A stretch of 64,000 bases of DNA, taken from Scybalosoma faecavium (GTDB lineage: Bacteria > Bacillota > Clostridia > Christensenellales > Christensenellaceae). The notes beneath the pieces are model-generated. The model was given only the letters and a program-made list of their open reading frames with translations, searched no databases and had not been told where the DNA came from. This document shows, piece by piece, positions 62,451-64,000 of the stretch. The translations under genes were made by a program, and so were the position numbers. The DNA lies in the NCBI GenBank assembly GCA_018716135.1, contig DVKG01000004.1, positions 36,958 through 100,957 on the forward strand, in the 5' to 3' direction. Positions within the stretch are counted from its first letter, which is position 1; each line of letters opens with the position of its first letter.

Positions 62451-63270
62451 TTTGCTTCTCCTGCGCGTGGTCTAAGGTAGATTGAAGAAATTCCGTCAGC
62501 GCCTGACCGAACTTGTCCAATGCTTCCTTTTGCACGCCGTCCATCCCCGCTGCGCTCTGGGTGACGGCGGCGGAAATCATTTCTGGCGTGATGGTCGGAG
62601 TAAGAACATCCGCCCCTTTGGTGAGTTCGGTGAACATCTGCTGGGTGATGCCCTTGGTCAAAGACTGCGCCGCTGTAAAATCGTTGCCGATCTCTTTCTT
62701 CACTTCCCTCAGCGCCGCCATGAAAGTATTCTGTATCATGGTCAGGTCTGCCTGATATACAGGAACTTTCTGTCGGTTGACAGCTCTGGCCGCTTGCACA
62801 GCGGCATCCGTTTTCGCATTCCGGCGCAGCATGGTACTGAGAGTAGTAAGCATCTGGTTCTGTCCGGCGAAACCGGCGGCCAGCGTATCGTCAAAATATT
62901 GCTCGATCATGTAGGTGACTTCTGCAAAGCGCGGGCTTTCCAAAAGGTGGTTGATGATCTCCGCATTGACTTTTCCAGTGTACAGATTCCGCGCCGCCTG
63001 CACCGACAGGCCCAGTTCTTCAATATCAAAATTTGTTCGGTCGGGCGTGTTGACTTCCCCCAGCAGGAAATCTGTGGAGACTTCAAACACTTTTGCAATG
63101 CGGAGTAAATGTTCTGTGCTGATCTTATCGGTCTTGCCGCTGACAAACCGGCTGATGGCGCTTTCAGTGCTGCCGATGCGGGTCGCCAGCTGTGCCTGGG
63201 TAATTTTATGTTCCTTCATAAGCTCCTGCATCCGCTGCCGGATATTTCCGGGCAGGTAGGCTCCCTCCAT
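62431..63270 (-). CDS. XRE-family regulator with long C-terminal domain
   Basis: A 279-residue protein. An N-terminal HTH (ITQAQLATRIGSTESAISRFVSGKTDKISTEHLLRIAKVF, about 22-62) is followed by a mostly helical domain of unknown type (about 75-260). It probably represses element functions. I chose the ATG at 63270 over the GTG three codons upstream. A promoter lies just ahead. Confidence 0.85.
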   Translation of the reverse strand: MEGAYLPGNIRQRMQELMKEHKITQAQLATRIGSTESAISRFVSGKTDKISTEHLLRIAKVFEVSTDFLLGEVNTPDRTNFDIEELGLSVQAARNLYTGKVNAEIINHLLESPRFAEVTYMIEQYFDDTLAAGFAGQNQMLTTLSTMLRRNAKTDAAVQAARAVNRQKVPVYQADLTMIQNTFMAALREVKKEIGNDFTAAQSLTKGITQQMFTELTKGADVLTPTITPEMISAAVTQSAAGMDGVQKEALDKFGQALTEFLQSTLDHAQEKQNADPEQ

Positions 63271-63305
63271 ATGACACACCTCTTTTCTACAAATTCTCTT
63301 TAACC

Positions 63306-63334
63306 ATTATACCTTATAAAACCAGCGCGAGCAA
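63306..63334 (-). promoter_or_regulatory. Promoter of the XRE-sigma pair
   Basis: On the minus strand TTGCTC (63329-63334), 17 bases, TATAAT (63306-63311), about 35 bases before the ATG. Confidence 0.65.
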
Positions 63335-63364
63335 ATGCTTTCCGCTGGCTTGGCCGCTCTGAGG

Positions 63365-63382
63365 TCTTGCATTTTTGCAAGA
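63365..63382. promoter_or_regulatory. Inverted repeat between divergent element genes
   Basis: TCTTGCA-TTTT-TGCAAGA, a perfect 7-bp inverted repeat, with a further TTCTTGCA copy near 63415. It lies between the divergent XRE and primase genes and is a candidate operator. Confidence 0.4.
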
Positions 63383-63504
63383 TTTCAGGGCTGCATTTTT
63401 TCATTTCTTGCACTTTTGGCGGATTTTTCGGTCTATAGGCTTTTTCCCCGTATATTCGGGCAGACGGGCAGATATCGTCAATAAAATGATGGAGGGCAAA
63501 GCCT

Positions 63505-64000
63505 ATGAATTTGTTTGAAACTGTAAAATCTGCTGTTACTGTGAAGCAGGCAACCGAGTACTACGGCTGCAAGGTCAACCGGGGCAACATGATCTGCTGC
63601 CCCTTCCACGATGACCGGCATCCCAGCATGAAGCTGAACAGGGATTACTTCTACTGCTTCGGCTGCGGGGCCACCGGCGATGTGATTGACTTCGTGGCTA
63701 GGCTGTTCGGCCTGAGCAACTACGGGGCCGCAAAGAAACTGGCCTATGATTTCGGCATCGACCCGGATAAGCCACCAGCGGCAATCGCCCTGCCCAAACC
63801 GGAACGCCCCCTGCTGAGAGCATACCGTCAGGAGGAGGTGCGCTGCCTGCGGGTATTGTGCGATTATCTGCATCTTCTGGAAAGCTGGAAGGTGCAGTAC
63901 ACACCCAAGACACCGGAAGATGTTCTGGATGACCGGTTTGTGGAAGCCTGCCAGATGCTGGACTATGTGGAGTATCTGGCAGATTTGCTCATTGCCGCCG
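63505..64000 (+). CDS. DnaG-like primase with CHC2 zinc finger (3' partial)
   Basis: The frame starts at ATG 63505 after ATGGAGGGCAAAGCCT and stays open to the window end, so only about 165 residues are seen. A CHC2-type zinc finger is clear: NMICCPFHDDRHPSMKL near 31 and FYCFGCGATGDVIDFVARLFG near 51. This is the primase domain of conjugative-element replication proteins. The toprim domain would lie beyond the window. Confidence 0.88.
   Translation, partial: MNLFETVKSAVTVKQATEYYGCKVNRGNMICCPFHDDRHPSMKLNRDYFYCFGCGATGDVIDFVARLFGLSNYGAAKKLAYDFGIDPDKPPAAIALPKPERPLLRAYRQEEVRCLRVLCDYLHLLESWKVQYTPKTPEDVLDDRFVEACQMLDYVEYLADLLIAA

Noticed and set aside
1..64000. tRNA genes, 16S/23S rRNA and CRISPR arrays
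   Set aside because: No T-loop/anticodon patterns, rRNA signatures or regularly spaced direct repeats were seen by eye on either strand; a covariance scan was not possible.

Overview
The window looks like chromosome from an anaerobic, spore-forming gut Clostridia (Oscillospiraceae/Christensenellales-like). The main evidence is a complete spoIIIA operon, a pyruvate:ferredoxin oxidoreductase, an NfnAB-type bifurcating transhydrogenase, an IspH-ribosomal protein S1 fusion and Asp23/AmaP genes. Core genes use ATA and AGA/AGG codons heavily; several islands do not, which marks them as acquired. No tRNA, 16S/23S rRNA or CRISPR array was seen. REGION 1 (1-15990) is core: a partial PIG-V-like membrane protein, Nif3, a zinc-ribbon protein, RNase P RNA, TrkA-TrkH, an ADP-ribosylglycohydrolase, and on the minus strand PFOR and HisC, then a SpoVB/YabM-type flippase and YabN/MazG. 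REGION 2 (about 16030-26630) is an acquired surface-pilus island: a tyrosine recombinase, a 320-bp segment bounded by 16-bp inverted repeats that carries a promoter, then an operon of coiled-coil protein, signal peptidase I, a 1211-aa tip adhesin with a CHAP domain, the LPXTG backbone pilin, class C sortase, a minor pilin and a second sortase. In the orientation given, the promoter points away from the operon into a terminator, so this looks like a phase-variable pilus captured in the OFF state. REGION 3 (26760-47540) is core: an anion permease, htpG under a CIRCE operator, a cytidylate-kinase-like protein, the spoIIIA operon with a short SpoIIIAF-like gene moved to its end, asp23-amaP-DUF2273-nusB-tsaD paralog-folD-ispA-cmk-plsC-ispH/rpsA, a binding lipoprotein and nfnAB. 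REGION 4 (47690-52390): an AT-rich Dam-type methylase plus PD-(D/E)XK nuclease pair, a PH-domain protein, and RlmD whose C-terminal tail has foreign-looking codon use. REGION 5 (52390-64000) is accessory and resembles an integrative conjugative element: a six-gene operon (XRE regulator, two TcmP-family proteins, a CX3CX3C radical-SAM-like protein, type III Mod and Res), a dense hairpin array, a sigma factor/XRE pair and a truncated primase. The strongest candidates for undescribed biology are the pilus promoter switch and the TcmP/radical SAM/type III restriction operon. Smaller notable points are an internal promoter and ribosome-binding site that could give free S1 from the IspH-S1 fusion, the hidden SpoIIIAF gene, and the hairpin array at 61364-61728.
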